Shown piece by piece: positions 63,911 to 64,000 of a stretch of 64,000 nucleotides of DNA; within the stretch, counting starts at the first letter, position 1, and each line of letters starts with the position of its first letter. Made by a program: the position numbers and the translations under genes. The notes beneath the pieces were generated by a model that was not told the DNA's origin, ran no database searches, and saw only the letters and a program-made list of their open reading frames with translations. Source of the stretch: Kiritimatiellia bacterium (lineage in GTDB: Bacteria; Verrucomicrobiota; Kiritimatiellia; UBA8416; JADHWI01); assembly GCA_016783565.1 (NCBI GenBank), contig JADHWI010000004.1, forward strand, positions 1 to 64,000. Direction: 5' to 3'.

Positions 63911-63937
63911 GCCGACAGTCTTGAATAGACTGTCGGC
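63911..63937 (-). terminator. Hairpin terminator after the gene at the window end
   Basis: GCCGACAGTC-N7-GACTGTCGGC is a perfect 10-bp stem 30 bases after the stop at 63967 on the minus strand. It is followed there by GTTT only, so termination may be partial. Confidence 0.7.
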
Positions 63938-63966
63938 ATTCCCGTGGTTTACTTTATCTTTTGTGT

Positions 63967-64000
63967 CTAGCTTGCTGCCGGCGTGACGGCCTTTTCGTAA
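63967..64000 (-). CDS. 3' end of an unidentified minus-strand gene
   Basis: The last ten codons and TAG of a minus-strand frame enter at the window edge (C-terminus YEKAVTPAAS). Supported only by the open frame and the terminator hairpin just after it. Too short to identify; it may belong to the dhaL-lsrF group. Confidence 0.4.
   Translation of the reverse strand, partial: YEKAVTPAAS

Overview
The window is a bacterial chromosome segment, most likely from a member of the PVC superphylum (Verrucomicrobiota, Kiritimatiellota or Lentisphaerota side). The strongest marker is a 51-codon gene at 10091-10246. It encodes the small basic PVC signature protein and is too short for ordinary ORF thresholds. 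Formylglycine sulfatases, very large secreted LamG/NHL/type-3-repeat proteins, type III glutamine synthetase and a TPR-ExbB-ExbD-toroid locus fit the same assignment. Genus and species cannot be read from the sequence. No rRNA, CRISPR array or complete insertion sequence was seen. One tRNA gene is present.

Layout. 1-177: 3' end of a DAHP synthase gene. 314-9808 (minus): envelope operon of a giant TPR protein, ExbB, ExbD and a 1.7-kresidue membrane protein ending in an alpha/alpha toroid. 10091-11378 (plus): PVC signature protein and an exported SH3-domain protein. 11619-17726 (minus): a lipoprotein and a giant secreted protein whose signal peptide is separated from its body by a one-base frameshift. 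18036-19112: serC. 19135-19389: two 89-bp tandem units made of a palindrome-disrupted tRNA fragment, then the intact tRNA-Arg(CCG), then a GIY-YIG nuclease gene. 19900-21591: a small exported Cys/His protein and a tandem RidA-fold protein. 21598-27283 (minus): a Cys-rich XRE regulator and a periplasmic [NiFe]-hydrogenase operon that runs into a secreted LVIVD-repeat protein. 27318-29447: a glycosyltransferase and a divergent lipopolysaccharide-kinase-like gene.

29654-34695 holds trkA, trkH and an SLC12-like cotransporter, a potassium/ion uptake module. 34812-41682 (minus) is a heavy-metal RND efflux operon: an exported Cys/His protein, outer-membrane factor, adaptor, pump and a His-rich lipoprotein. 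41778-45082 holds two sulfatases, the first fused in frame to the N-terminal third of a TrmO/TsaA tRNA-modification gene. 45283-47875 holds a PIN-PhoH protein, a parvulin and a small membrane protein.

48305-62198 is a nitrogen-assimilation region: type III glutamine synthetase, both glutamate synthase subunits, a pseudo-KaiC/PEP-synthase-like protein, NADP-type glutamate dehydrogenase, and a divergent NrpR/DUF128 regulator of the kind best known from methanogenic archaea. A perfect 20-bp palindrome lies between gdhA and the regulator gene. The end of the window (62291-64000, minus) carries an LsrF-type aldolase/thiolase, DhaL and the last codons of one further gene.

Most notable: the disrupted, tandemly repeated tRNA-Arg leader; the NrpR-type regulator beside gdhA and its palindrome; the TrmO-sulfatase chimera; and the giant TonB-position protein. 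Functions are inferred from recognised sequence motifs and gene order. No database search was run.
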